Shown here piece by piece: positions 1 to 7,777 of a stretch of 46,206 nucleotides of DNA. The translations under genes and the position numbers were made by a program. Within the stretch, counting starts at the first letter, position 1, and every line of letters begins with the position of its first letter. A model generated the notes under the pieces. The model saw only the letters and a list, made by a program, of their open reading frames with translations, ran no database searches and had not been told where the DNA came from. The DNA is taken from positions 1,228-47,433 of the forward strand of contig NZ_LMDG01000015.1 of assembly GCF_001426265.1 (NCBI RefSeq), given 5' to 3'. The stretch is from Rhizobium sp. Root1220. Lineage in GTDB: Bacteria > Pseudomonadota > Alphaproteobacteria > Rhizobiales > Rhizobiaceae.

Positions 1-137
1 ATTCAGGATAATATTCCCATCTTGTCGGTTGCTTGACTCTCTGCCGCAACAGGAACAGAAACAGAACATCCGCATTTTGTCCAGCATGATGCTGGCCCAC
101 AATATCCTCCACACGACCTTGAAGGGAGCCGTGAACG

Positions 138-345
138 ATGACTGCTGCCCGTGCCCCAGGGCTATCAAACGCGATATCGGATGTGATCTCCGATTTGCGT
201 AAGCGGATCTCGACGATGGAAGACGTGTCGCCCAAGAAGGCTGGCTGTCTTGGCAATTGAAGGGTCGACGGTTCGGACCCTTTCAAGACCGCCGTCATGC
301 ACCACCGAGGCCGCCAAGCCGCAGCCCTGGTGCATGAGCACTAAC
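138..345 (+). pseudogene. possible imuA-like 5' fragment, disrupted
   Basis: An ATG at 138 with a good ribosome site (GAAGGGAG) opens a 40-codon frame containing the run ISDLRKRISTME. This resembles the N-terminus of rhizobial ImuA/SulA-like proteins, which belong to the ImuA-ImuB-DnaE2 mutagenic repair cassette. The frame stops near 258. Downstream, with a frame change, residues resembling a GG-LAA-ALHE motif (RQAAALVHEH) can be read until about 345, just before the convergent aldehyde dehydrogenase. No ATPase domain follows, so at best this is a remnant. A GGAAC-N18-TT match lies at 52-76, but one such match can occur by chance. The ImuA assignment is from memory of family sequences and is weak; the window edge prevents seeing more upstream context. 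Confidence 0.28.
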
Positions 346-371
346 CTCACACACGAGGGCATTAGCTACCG

Positions 372-1775
372 CTACTTCGCCATGCAGATGATTTTGACTT
401 GAGTATATTCCTCGAGGCCTTCGTGACCAAGTTCGGCGCCAATACCTGATTGCTTGGCGCCGCCGAAAGGAATATCGGGTGACATATCAAGAAACGTATT
501 GATCCAGACAATACCGGTTTGGATCTTCGCTGCGACAGCATACGCCCGATCGAGATCCTTACCCCACACGGTTCCGCCAAGTCCATATTCTGAATCATTG
601 GCACGAGCGACCGCGTCGTCGACGTCAGTGTAGCGCAACACGGGGACGACCGGGCCGAACTGTTCCTCCCTCACAAGTCGCGCATCGTCAGAAATGTCGC
701 GCACGATGGTTGGCTGAACGAAGTATCCCTTGCGGCTGAGAACCTCGCCGCCTGCTACAATCTTACCATTCCTTTTGGCGTCCTCAAGGAATCCTTTAAC
801 CTTCTCGAAGTGGGCTCTATTCTGCAAAGGGCCGATATGGGTTCCCTGCTTTAGCCCATCGTCAACGACTGCCTGACGTGCAAGGCGTCCCAGCTCCTCA
901 CAAATTTGGTCATACTGTGAATCGTGGACGTAGAGCCGTTTGGCGCCAAGGCAGATCTGTCCAGCATTCATCGTCGCGGCGACCATCAATTTTCCGGCAA
1001 CCTCGACCGGATCGACGTCGTCCAGAACGATTGCGGCATCATTGCCCCCAAGCTCCAGTGTTAGGCGCTTCAACGTGCCGGCCGCACCAGCCATGACTTT
1101 CTTGCCAGTCGCCGTCGAGCCGGTGAAGGCAATCTTGGCAACATCAGGGTGACTGGAGAGCGCGTCGCCCAAGTCATTCTGATCGACGATGATGTTGATG
1201 ACGCCCGGTGGCAAAATCTCAGCGCAAATTTCTCCAAATCGCAATGCTGTTAGCGGCGTCGTTGGCGCGGGCTTCGCGACAAGCGTATCGCCCGCAAGGA
1301 GCGCCGGCGCCACCTTGATGAGCAGCAGCAGCATAGGGAAATTCCAAGGCACAATCGCCGCGACTACGCCGAGTGGCATGTGCTGCCGAACGATTTTCTG
1401 CTTGGAGTCTTCCTTCAGAACGCTGTTTGGTAGGTCAAGTGTTGCGTAGTAGCGAATGATAGCGACGGTGAAGCGAATTTCCCATTGCGCCTCGGAAAGG
1501 GGCTTACCCTGTTCCAGCGTTAGCAGCCGTGCGAACTCGTCTTGTCTGCCTTCGAGTGTGTCGGCCAGCCTACCCAGTAGCGCTCCGCGCTCACGAACGG
1601 GTGTGGCCGCCCATGTGGGAAACGCCAGCTTTGCAGCGTCGATGGCCTCGTTCAGCTGCGCACGGTCTGCTCTTGGCGACTCCGCCAACACCTCCTCGGT
1701 CGCAGGGTTGATGACGTCAAGCTTTGCTACGCCAGATACAAGCCTGCCGTTAATCAGTAGCGCGAATTGGTTCAT
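372..1775 (-). CDS. NAD(P)-dependent aldehyde dehydrogenase (succinate-semialdehyde dehydrogenase-like)
   Basis: A 467-residue cytoplasmic enzyme of the aldehyde dehydrogenase superfamily, oxidising an aldehyde to its acid. Visible signatures are the PWNFP loop (Asn145), the cofactor Lys in VAKPAP (Lys168), the general base in LELGGN (Glu241) and the catalytic Cys in NAGQICLG (Cys275). The length and the INGRLVSG / INPATEEV start fit the GabD / lactaldehyde dehydrogenase group; the true substrate cannot be told. The frame is open further upstream, but the ATG at 1775 is preceded by GGAGAAAGTC and begins exactly where the family begins, so I chose it. About 290 bp upstream is a pair of 7-bp direct repeats shared with four other units here, suggesting control by the MocR-type regulator. 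It is probably a single-gene unit, convergent with the window's left edge. Confidence 0.93.
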   Translation of the reverse strand: MNQFALLINGRLVSGVAKLDVINPATEEVLAESPRADRAQLNEAIDAAKLAFPTWAATPVRERGALLGRLADTLEGRQDEFARLLTLEQGKPLSEAQWEIRFTVAIIRYYATLDLPNSVLKEDSKQKIVRQHMPLGVVAAIVPWNFPMLLLLIKVAPALLAGDTLVAKPAPTTPLTALRFGEICAEILPPGVINIIVDQNDLGDALSSHPDVAKIAFTGSTATGKKVMAGAAGTLKRLTLELGGNDAAIVLDDVDPVEVAGKLMVAATMNAGQICLGAKRLYVHDSQYDQICEELGRLARQAVVDDGLKQGTHIGPLQNRAHFEKVKGFLEDAKRNGKIVAGGEVLSRKGYFVQPTIVRDISDDARLVREEQFGPVVPVLRYTDVDDAVARANDSEYGLGGTVWGKDLDRAYAVAAKIQTGIVWINTFLDMSPDIPFGGAKQSGIGAELGHEGLEEYTQVKIICMAK

Positions 1776-2061
1776 GACTTTCTCCAGTTCTGCCTGTTGA
1801 GTTCGCATCGCCGCGTTTTGTCGTTGCATCCAGCGACAAGCTCGAATTGTCGTCGAGGAGCCGATCGCCGCCTGAAATCGTTTACCTTGCACGCCGCCCG
1901 AGCGGTCGCCGTTTAACGAGAGTGAGTGATACGGTGTGCCGTGACGTACAAAGCGGAAACGACTGCGTTCGCAGTGGTCCGGGTGAGGTGCTTCAACACT
2001 TCGCCTGATGTAACGGTTCAAGCGATGGACCTATAATCCGGGAGTTCGTTCCCCATATGAA

Positions 2062-2092
2062 GGTCCATGTTTTACCTAAAGGAATGGACCAT
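2062..2092 (-). promoter_or_regulatory. direct-repeat operator, aldehyde dehydrogenase unit (proposed MocR site)
   Basis: On the minus strand ATGGTCC (2092-2086) is followed 24 bp later by ATGGACC (2068-2062) and then TTC. The same layout occurs at four other promoters in the first 12 kb. It lies about 290 bp before the dehydrogenase start, farther than at the other sites, so a long leader is implied. Another ATGGACC on the plus strand at 2025 is not in register. The operator role is inferred from recurrence and from the known preference of MocR proteins for direct repeats. Confidence 0.6.
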
Positions 2093-2227
2093 CTTCGATA
2101 ACACTCGCGTTCCTGGTGACGAAGCTCTTCACAGCGACTTGAGGTCGAAGCACGCGTGCCCGTAGCCGCAATCGGCTGGGAGCTTTTGACAACGACATCT
2201 TGGGTATCAAAATGAAGTGAGGGCGCT

Positions 2228-3808
2228 TCAGTGGACCAATATCAATTCAACGCCTTTGCTGGCCAGCGCCATCGTGGCGGCGTTGGTATTTGCGCTGACG
2301 ATATTTGGCATAATCGACGCATCGATCACTCGTAGGCTACGAGCGCCTCGCACCCGCAAGTCGGCGTCGACGACTGATCCCTCATCGCTTCCCATTCTGC
2401 AGGTTCCCACTGGGTGCCACATCGTAGTTGCGGCGGACTTTATATAGTCCGTGAGTTGTTGATCGCTCTCAACGGCAGTGCCAGGGGCAAGCTCGGGAAA
2501 GAATACGTCCTTGAGGGAGGGCGATTCAAGGACGGTTCTGATATAGCGCAGGCCACCAAGCATCTTGCGTACGTCCTCACTCTCCGACAACCAGTTCGGA
2601 TTGATAATCGGAGTCGATCTCGGATTTGCGTCGCGAAGTCTCAACTGTCCCCGACTTTGCGGTTGCAGCACCACATTGACGAACGTCATGCCGGGTGCGG
2701 CCTCGGCCTTGCCCAAGGATGCACTGAGCAGGGCCGGATTGTGGAAGCTTTGGATCGTGGGCAGTCCGTCGGAATCGTCCGGATTGAAGTAGGAACTGGA
2801 CTCGATGCCGCTTCCCGACGCCGGACCATCCCGAAACAAAAGATAGCGGAGGCCGTTGATTAGCATTCGAAGGCCATGACTATCCCTATAGTATCCCCAC
2901 TTGTGGCGGCAACGCGCCAGAATTGGAACTTGAGCATGATCCTGCAGATGGCTGCCGACGTCAGTAGAATTGCAGCGGACCCGGATGCCAAGTTTGCTAA
3001 GTTCTTCTTCCGGCCCGATGCCAGAGAGCATCAGGATGCGGGGAGAATTCAATGCGCCTGCGGATACGATTACTTCATTGGCCCTGGCCTGTCGCAACCG
3101 CCCTTCCTGGGAGTATTCTACCCCGATGGCTCGATCTCCCTCGAAAAGGAGTCGATGTACGAGGGCGCGCGTATCGATGACGATATTCGACCGTTTCTCC
3201 ACCGGATGCAGAAAAGCGACAGCCGAACTGTAGCGGCGCGCATCGGAAAAGTTCGACTGGACAAGGTTTACGCCACGCTGTTGTGCTCCGTTATAGTCAG
3301 CGTTGAATGGCAACCCAGCCTCTTGAAACGCCCTGATGACCGCAGCGTTGAGGGGATTGATCTTGGGAGGAAATGAAACGCGGACTGGTCCTGAGCTGCC
3401 ATGGAATTCGTTATCCAGGAGCTGGTTTGCTTCGATTTTTCGGAAGTGCGGGAGTAGATCGTCAAAGGACCACTTTGCGGCGCTGCCAGCCGCAGTCTGC
3501 CACGTGTCATAGTCTCGACGCTGACCGACAACCCAACACATGGCATTGAGCGAGCTGCTTCCCCCTAAACCCTTGCCCACGAGCATGGACCGTGCGCGGC
3601 CGTCGAGTTGCGATTGCGGCACGGTCTCGTATGGAAAAAGAAACCGTCCGTGCACAAGCAATTTCTGAAATCCGGCCGGCATGTGGATGAGGATGCTTGT
3701 GTCACGGCCACCGGCTTCAAGCACCAGAACGTTTGCACCATTTTCCGCGAGCCTGCCTGCCACCAGAGAGCCTGCAGACCCTGCGCCAACTACAATGAAG
3801 TCATACAT
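2228..3808 (-). CDS. GMC-family flavin oxidoreductase (alcohol/choline dehydrogenase-like)
   Basis: A 526-residue FAD enzyme of the glucose-methanol-choline family, which oxidises alcohols to aldehydes. It opens with the ADP-binding fold DFIVVGAGSAGS and VLEAGG, followed by the GKGLGGSSSLN signature near residue 80 and the C-terminal active-site block MWHPVGTCRMG (catalytic His) with NTNA (second catalytic position). The ATG at 3808 has GAAGGAACAAATACG in front and starts directly at the FAD fold; the six codons upstream in the frame are not needed. It lies 59 bp downstream of the chorismate mutase on the same strand, so it is probably the last gene of the AhpD1-mutase-GMC unit. An alcohol-to-aldehyde step followed by the neighbouring aldehyde dehydrogenase is a natural pairing. 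A short fragment of a copy of this gene lies at 40924-41026. Confidence 0.9.
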   Translation of the reverse strand: MYDFIVVGAGSAGSLVAGRLAENGANVLVLEAGGRDTSILIHMPAGFQKLLVHGRFLFPYETVPQSQLDGRARSMLVGKGLGGSSSLNAMCWVVGQRRDYDTWQTAAGSAAKWSFDDLLPHFRKIEANQLLDNEFHGSSGPVRVSFPPKINPLNAAVIRAFQEAGLPFNADYNGAQQRGVNLVQSNFSDARRYSSAVAFLHPVEKRSNIVIDTRALVHRLLFEGDRAIGVEYSQEGRLRQARANEVIVSAGALNSPRILMLSGIGPEEELSKLGIRVRCNSTDVGSHLQDHAQVPILARCRHKWGYYRDSHGLRMLINGLRYLLFRDGPASGSGIESSSYFNPDDSDGLPTIQSFHNPALLSASLGKAEAAPGMTFVNVVLQPQSRGQLRLRDANPRSTPIINPNWLSESEDVRKMLGGLRYIRTVLESPSLKDVFFPELAPGTAVESDQQLTDYIKSAATTMWHPVGTCRMGSDEGSVVDADLRVRGARSLRVIDASIMPNIVSANTNAATMALASKGVELILVH

Positions 3809-3867
3809 CGTATTTGTTCCTTCCATACTTAAATGGCTGGATTGCTCGCTCGCGTGGCGACTTGTCC

Positions 3868-4179
3868 TCAGACCCGGGTCTGACCATCTAGGCCGTCCGC
3901 GATCGACCGGTGGTGTCGGATCACTTCCTCGATGGTGAATGTCAGGAACTTTTCCGCAAAATCAGGATCTAAACCCGATAGTGAAGCGAGTGATCGCAGA
4001 CGCTTCACCTGTGAGGCCTCACGGTTTGGATCGGTCGCAGGGAGACCTTCCCTTGCCTTCAGTGCACCCACTGCTTTCGTGCAACGAAAGCGTTCGGCAA
4101 GCAGATGGATAACGGCGGCATCGATGTTGTCGATCGATGCACGCAACTCGGTGAGCTCTTGTCGAGAAATCATTGTCAT
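3868..4179 (-). CDS. chorismate mutase, AroQ class, stand-alone
   Basis: A 103-residue protein with the AroQ chorismate mutase pattern: an N-terminal helix LRASIDNIDAAVIHLLAERF, the central VGALKAREG, the DPNREASQV segment and a C-terminal helix ending EEVIRHH. Chorismate mutases convert chorismate to prephenate, and some relatives of this size act as isochorismate-pyruvate lyases. I see no signal peptide, so it is probably cytoplasmic. ATG at 4179 (AAAGG eight bases upstream) is favoured; a second Met two codons on is possible. Its place between an AhpD-like gene and a GMC oxidoreductase, away from aromatic amino acid genes, suggests a role in an accessory pathway or a relaxed lyase activity rather than housekeeping synthesis. 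That role is inference. Confidence 0.85.
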   Translation of the reverse strand: MTMISRQELTELRASIDNIDAAVIHLLAERFRCTKAVGALKAREGLPATDPNREASQVKRLRSLASLSGLDPDFAEKFLTFTIEEVIRHHRSIADGLDGQTRV

Positions 4180-4361
4180 ATGCGGATGCCTTTCAGTTTT
4201 GCGTCTTATGCTGACCGCCATTGGGGTGACGGTTCAAACTCCATACGTGCTTGCACACGCGAAAGCCCAGTGGGTCTAGTGAGCCGCCCACGAGGTGACT
4301 TTCGCGAACACCGGAGAGCGTACGAATGCATTCTCTCAAACGCCTAGCGGATCCCGGGGGG

Positions 4362-4817
4362 TCAATCCGTCCCCGCGGCAGCTGGCTTCAAGCGGAACGC
4401 TATCCCAATTCGGTTCAAGGCGTTCATCAACCCAACCGCATATGTCAGGTCTGAGAGTTCCTTGTCGTTGAATTCGGCAGTTGCAGCTTCGTAGTCAACA
4501 TCGGGAACACGCGTTTCAACGACGCGCGTCACGATTTCAGCCCAAGCCAGTCCGCTGCGCTCGCGAGCGTTGAATAGGGGTCCAGCATTCCGCCACACCG
4601 GCACCTGCCCGAGTTTCTCCACCGTCATGCCCATATTCAGCAGTTCTTGAGAGTGAACATCGATGTAATACGGACAGCCATTGATCTGGGAAACTCGTAG
4701 ATAGACGAGAGAAAGCAACGGCCTGTCGAGGCTACCGTTTGCAACAGCGGCGTACACTTCCCAAAAAGCCCTTAAGCCTTCGGGTGAAGCTCTGGCGCAA
4801 TCAAGACGTTCCTTCAT
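4362..4817 (-). CDS. AhpD-like / carboxymuconolactone decarboxylase family protein lacking the second redox Cys
   Basis: A 151-residue all-helical protein of the CMD/AhpD family, whose members usually use a CxxC-x3-H centre for peroxidase activity. Here the motif reads GCPYYIDVHS: Cys48 and His55 are present but the second Cys is Tyr51. The paralogue at 11247-11702 is the same length and keeps both cysteines (GCAFCIDMHS), so the change is specific to this copy. The usual resolving-Cys cycle should not work; a one-cysteine or non-redox role is possible. ATG 4817 directly follows an in-frame GTG (4820); the ATG is preferred. It is likely the first gene of a unit with chorismate mutase and the GMC oxidoreductase, preceded by the shared 24-bp direct repeat at 4877-4907. 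Confidence 0.88.
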   Translation of the reverse strand: MKERLDCARASPEGLRAFWEVYAAVANGSLDRPLLSLVYLRVSQINGCPYYIDVHSQELLNMGMTVEKLGQVPVWRNAGPLFNARERSGLAWAEIVTRVVETRVPDVDYEAATAEFNDKELSDLTYAVGLMNALNRIGIAFRLKPAAAGTD

Positions 4818-4876
4818 CACGAATCCGTATCGCCAACCGTGAGACGGATAGTGCCAACGCTAGCCTGGAACCAGAA

Positions 4877-4907
4877 GGACCAAGAATTAACTTGCATGCT
4901 GGGCCAT
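4877..4907 (-). promoter_or_regulatory. direct-repeat operator, AhpD1 unit (proposed MocR site)
   Basis: The minus strand reads ATGGCCC (4907-4901) and, 24 bp later, TTGGTCC (4883-4877) followed by TTCT. The downstream half and its TTCT tail closely match the site before the second AhpD gene (TTGGACC then TTCT). It ends 60 bp before the AhpD1 start, a usual promoter distance. Part of the five-site set proposed to bind the MocR-type regulator encoded next door. Confidence 0.65.
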
Positions 4908-5021
4908 GCGTCGTTCCGCTAAACGGCGTCCTTCGCGCGCGGCTGTGCTTAATTCTTGACTTGAGACTCGTGAGAGCGACTGGCGTTCTCGATCCATCTC
5001 TTCCAGAGATGGTCGCTACGC

Positions 5022-6443
5022 TTACGCCAACATCAGAATTCGCTTTGCGAGATTCTCGGCGGTTTTCTCACTATCGATGTTTGTGAAGTTGACGAGTATG
5101 GCTGCTGGCTCGTGGGCGAGCATGGTCCAATCGGTCAACGCCTCAGCATAAAGCCCGCTTTCCCGCATGCGGGCTGAAAGCAAGCGGTCTGATTGCTGGT
5201 TTTTCAACCGCAGGATCAAGTGCATTCCCCCTGGTTGAGACGCAATGCTCATGTGATTTCCAAGGACGGTATCGAGTCCTGCCACCGTGGCCTTCCTACG
5301 CTGGGCATACAGTTTTCGCATCCGTTGGATGTGACGCGCAAAGTGCCCCTCTTTGATAAACGCCGTGACAATAGCCTGTGTGAGCTCGGGGCTCCCACCT
5401 GCTAAAGTTTGGCTGATATGCTCAAACCGCTCGACCAGGTTTTCGGGAACGACAAGATAGGCTAGCCGAAGGCCCGGAAAAAGCACCTTGCTGAAGGTGC
5501 CAGAATAGAGAACACGCCCATTGCGATCCAGGCTCTTAAGCGCCGGGAGAGGACGACTGACGTAGCGATACTCACCGTCATAGTCGTCCTCGATAATCCA
5601 AGACTTGCTTCTCGCGGCCCAGTCCAGAAGCGCCAACCGCCGTGGCAAGGCCAAAGACATCCCCAGTGGACTTTGGTGTGCGGGCGTCACGACGGCTGCA
5701 ACAGCGTCAGGGGCTGCCTTTATGCCATCGGATATAACCATTCCCTCTTCATCCACCCGCACTGGCACGGGTGTGATTTGCATGTGTCTAAAAATTTCTC
5801 GCGTTGGCGGATATCCCGGATCTTCAAGCCAGACCTGGTCTCCTGCCTTCAGCAAAGCATCGGCAATCAGTTCAATCGTGTGACGATAGCCGGACGTGAT
5901 GAATACCTGCGATGGCGAGCAACCAATTCCCCGCGAAACCTGCAAATAGGTGGCGATCTCCCTCCGCAGTGCGGGCAGGCCGTATATTGCAGGGTGGACC
6001 ATGTCGGATGGCTGCATGGCGCGAACGCATCCCGCGCCCAGCCGTGCCCAGATCTTCCGTGGAAATGCATCGAGGGCTGGCAAACCCATTTGGAATGGCA
6101 AAATGGAATCCGGGCGAAAGCTCACCTCTGCCGCATTGTATACTGGCTGGGGGGCGGGGGCAGGAGCAGGCGTGAGCGTATCGAGGCCCGGTGTTACAAT
6201 GGTACCTGCTTGACCGTGCGCTTCGATGTAGCCCTCGGCTGCGAGTAACGAATATGCTGACTCGATCGTACCTCTTGCCAAGCCGAGCTCTTTTGTCAGC
6301 GCTCGCGCCGAGGGTATCCGGTCGCCGGGTTTCAAAAGTCCCGAGGCAATAGCGGCGCGGAACCGATCGTAGATCTGCCGGTAGAAGGGTACGCCTGCGT
6401 TTGGGTCCAGCGGCGGGAAGTTGTTGCCATTCGCGACGATCAT
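5022..6443 (-). CDS. MocR/PdxR-type GntR-family regulator with aminotransferase-like domain
   Basis: A 473-residue fusion regulator. Residues about 20-85 form a GntR winged helix (VPFYRQIYDRFRAAIASG, GDRIPSARALTKELG, ARGTIESAYSLL). After a Pro/Ala-rich linker, residues about 110-470 resemble fold-type I aminotransferases, with the PLP-binding Lys expected in SGTFSKVLFPG. MocR proteins sense PLP or amino-compound adducts and usually bind direct repeats. The gene is divergent from an azoreductase-like gene, with a direct repeat in the gap at 6568-6598. The same 24-bp repeat precedes four further units nearby, so this is the obvious candidate for the regulator of the region. The start at 6443 is the first Met and fits the family; its ribosome site is weak. 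Whether it activates or represses cannot be told. Confidence 0.93.
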   Translation of the reverse strand: MIVANGNNFPPLDPNAGVPFYRQIYDRFRAAIASGLLKPGDRIPSARALTKELGLARGTIESAYSLLAAEGYIEAHGQAGTIVTPGLDTLTPAPAPAPQPVYNAAEVSFRPDSILPFQMGLPALDAFPRKIWARLGAGCVRAMQPSDMVHPAIYGLPALRREIATYLQVSRGIGCSPSQVFITSGYRHTIELIADALLKAGDQVWLEDPGYPPTREIFRHMQITPVPVRVDEEGMVISDGIKAAPDAVAAVVTPAHQSPLGMSLALPRRLALLDWAARSKSWIIEDDYDGEYRYVSRPLPALKSLDRNGRVLYSGTFSKVLFPGLRLAYLVVPENLVERFEHISQTLAGGSPELTQAIVTAFIKEGHFARHIQRMRKLYAQRRKATVAGLDTVLGNHMSIASQPGGMHLILRLKNQQSDRLLSARMRESGLYAEALTDWTMLAHEPAAILVNFTNIDSEKTAENLAKRILMLA

Positions 6444-6567
6444 GGGCCAGTCGCCACTTCTGTTTCTTTGCAGGCATCTGTACCATATCGATCAGGGAAC
6501 CGACAGTATGAAGGCAATGGATCTTGCGCCGTGAGTGTCACGGGCGCCGGCACCTGCGATCACGTTG

Positions 6568-6598
6568 ATGGTCCAGCTTCGTTTCCGCTTCATGGACC
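6568..6598 (+). promoter_or_regulatory. direct-repeat operator between MocR-type regulator and azoreductase-like gene
   Basis: ATGGTCC at 6568-6574 and ATGGACC at 6592-6598 are 24 bp apart, followed by TTGGG. The order of half-sites (TCC then ACC) is the same as at the aldehyde dehydrogenase site. It lies 75 bp before the azoreductase-like start and about 125 bp from the divergent regulator start, so it could serve both as operator and autoregulatory site. Confidence 0.65.
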
Positions 6599-6673
6599 TT
6601 GGGTCTGCCTTGACCGGCCTATACGCTGATTTGACGTGGTCTGGTGCTGCGCAAGATCAGGAGATTGAATCCG

Positions 6674-7315
6674 ATGAAAGTCCTTCATGTCAGCTGCAGT
6701 CCTCGCAGGCAAGCAGCCGAGAGCTATCGGCTCGCGCAACAGATCATCGACCAGTTGCGACAGACCGATCCAGGCGCAATAGTCATCGATCGGATGATTG
6801 GCCATGGCATCATCTTGCCGATCGATGAGGACTATGCGGTTTCTCAGGGCTCCTCCAAAGACGTGTCTCGCCTTGGATCGATGGCCAAGTCCGAACAACT
6901 GATACTGGAGCTGGAGAACGCGGACGTTGTGGTCATTTCTACGCCAATGCATAATTTGACGCTGCCTGCGACTCTGAAGTTGTGGATCGATCATATCGTT
7001 AGAACGCGGCGGACCTTCAATATCACAAACGTTGGAAAAGTAGGGACGCTACACAATCGTCCTGTCTATGTCGCCATTTCTTCGGGCGGTCGCTTCTCTG
7101 GTGAGCATCCGCAACAGCCAGACTTTCTCACGCCGTACCTTAAAGCAATCCTCGGCATGATCGGCTTGCATAAGGTAACAACATTCTCGGTTCAGGGAAC
7201 AGGCTCGCACTCGGATGCGCTTGCTTCACTAAGACGCAATGCCGATCAAACAGTGAGAGACTACTTCGCCTCTCTCCATCGTGATCAATCTCATGTCGGC
7301 TCGGTAGCATACTGA
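6674..7315 (+). CDS. FMN-dependent NADH-azoreductase-like flavodoxin-fold protein
   Basis: A 213-residue flavoprotein of the AzoR/NAD(P)H quinone reductase group, which reduces quinones or azo compounds by two electrons. Visible features are the FMN phosphate loop in HVSCSPRRQAAES near the N-terminus, STPMHNLTLPATLKLWIDH around residue 100 (the AzoR-type FMN contact) and ISSGGRFSG near 140. The start at 6674 has AGGAG ten bases upstream and begins at the first strand; the ten upstream codons of the open frame are unlikely to be translated. It is divergent from the MocR-type regulator with a predicted operator in between, so regulation by it is likely. A role against reactive carbonyls or quinones would fit the neighbouring oxidoreductases, but the substrate is unknown. 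Confidence 0.88.
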   Translation: MKVLHVSCSPRRQAAESYRLAQQIIDQLRQTDPGAIVIDRMIGHGIILPIDEDYAVSQGSSKDVSRLGSMAKSEQLILELENADVVVISTPMHNLTLPATLKLWIDHIVRTRRTFNITNVGKVGTLHNRPVYVAISSGGRFSGEHPQQPDFLTPYLKAILGMIGLHKVTTFSVQGTGSHSDALASLRRNADQTVRDYFASLHRDQSHVGSVAY

Positions 7316-7574
7316 TCGAGAATTGGCGTCGTCGGTGCTGTCGAGCTCAGTAGGTTTCCGCGCCCAGAAAGATTGCTAAATCTGTAGCGGTTCGCTCGTC
7401 AGCGCCGTCCAGCATCAACACTGCCGTTGCGGCGTCCGTTTGCGCCAACCCATAATATGCTCTACCGCGACCCGAAGGCTAACCGCCCCGCTGGAAACCG
7501 CATCAGCCTGCCGATGCTGTGTACGGTGCCATGCGTGATGTCACGTCTCGCCTGAGTATGATCCAAGCGCACTC
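7316..7574. other. intergenic, possible decayed coding tail on the minus strand
   Basis: No confident gene. A minus-strand reading ending at the stop 7347-7349 gives about 43 codons finishing ...LAIFLGAETY with a protein-like composition, but a stop lies just before it and no start or ribosome site is visible. It may be the tail of a lost gene; I do not recognise the family. Confidence 0.2.
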
Positions 7575-7605
7575 ATGGACTAACAATGAAGTCCAATCAT
7601 GGTCC
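7575..7605 (+). promoter_or_regulatory. direct-repeat operator, acetamidase-nitrilase unit (proposed MocR site)
   Basis: ATGGACT (7575-7581) and ATGGTCC (7599-7605) are 24 bp apart and the second is followed by TTCC. It lies about 170 bp upstream of the acetamidase start. It belongs to the five-site set and would place amide and nitrile hydrolysis under the same regulator as the aldehyde and AhpD genes. Confidence 0.6.
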
Positions 7606-7777
7606 TTCCGCCAATCTCACCATGTTCTAAAACAGAAGTAGATCGTGTCTGCATATGCGGCACCCTCTTTCACCGAGATACCTAAGTGTCGAGGATACCT
7701 ATCGCCGAATAACTCTCCAATCAGGGGACTTGTCGCGCGTGCTGCGACCCTCGTCGTTCTAACGGAAGGAAATGGCC

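Noticed and set aside
52..76. A twelfth GGAAC-N18-TT match at the left end
   Set aside because: Isolated, far from the stress island, and facing only a broken gene; one match in 35 kb of other sequence is expected by chance.
5115..5127. ATGGTCCAA inside the MocR-type gene
   Set aside because: Single half-site within coding sequence with no partner 24 bp away.
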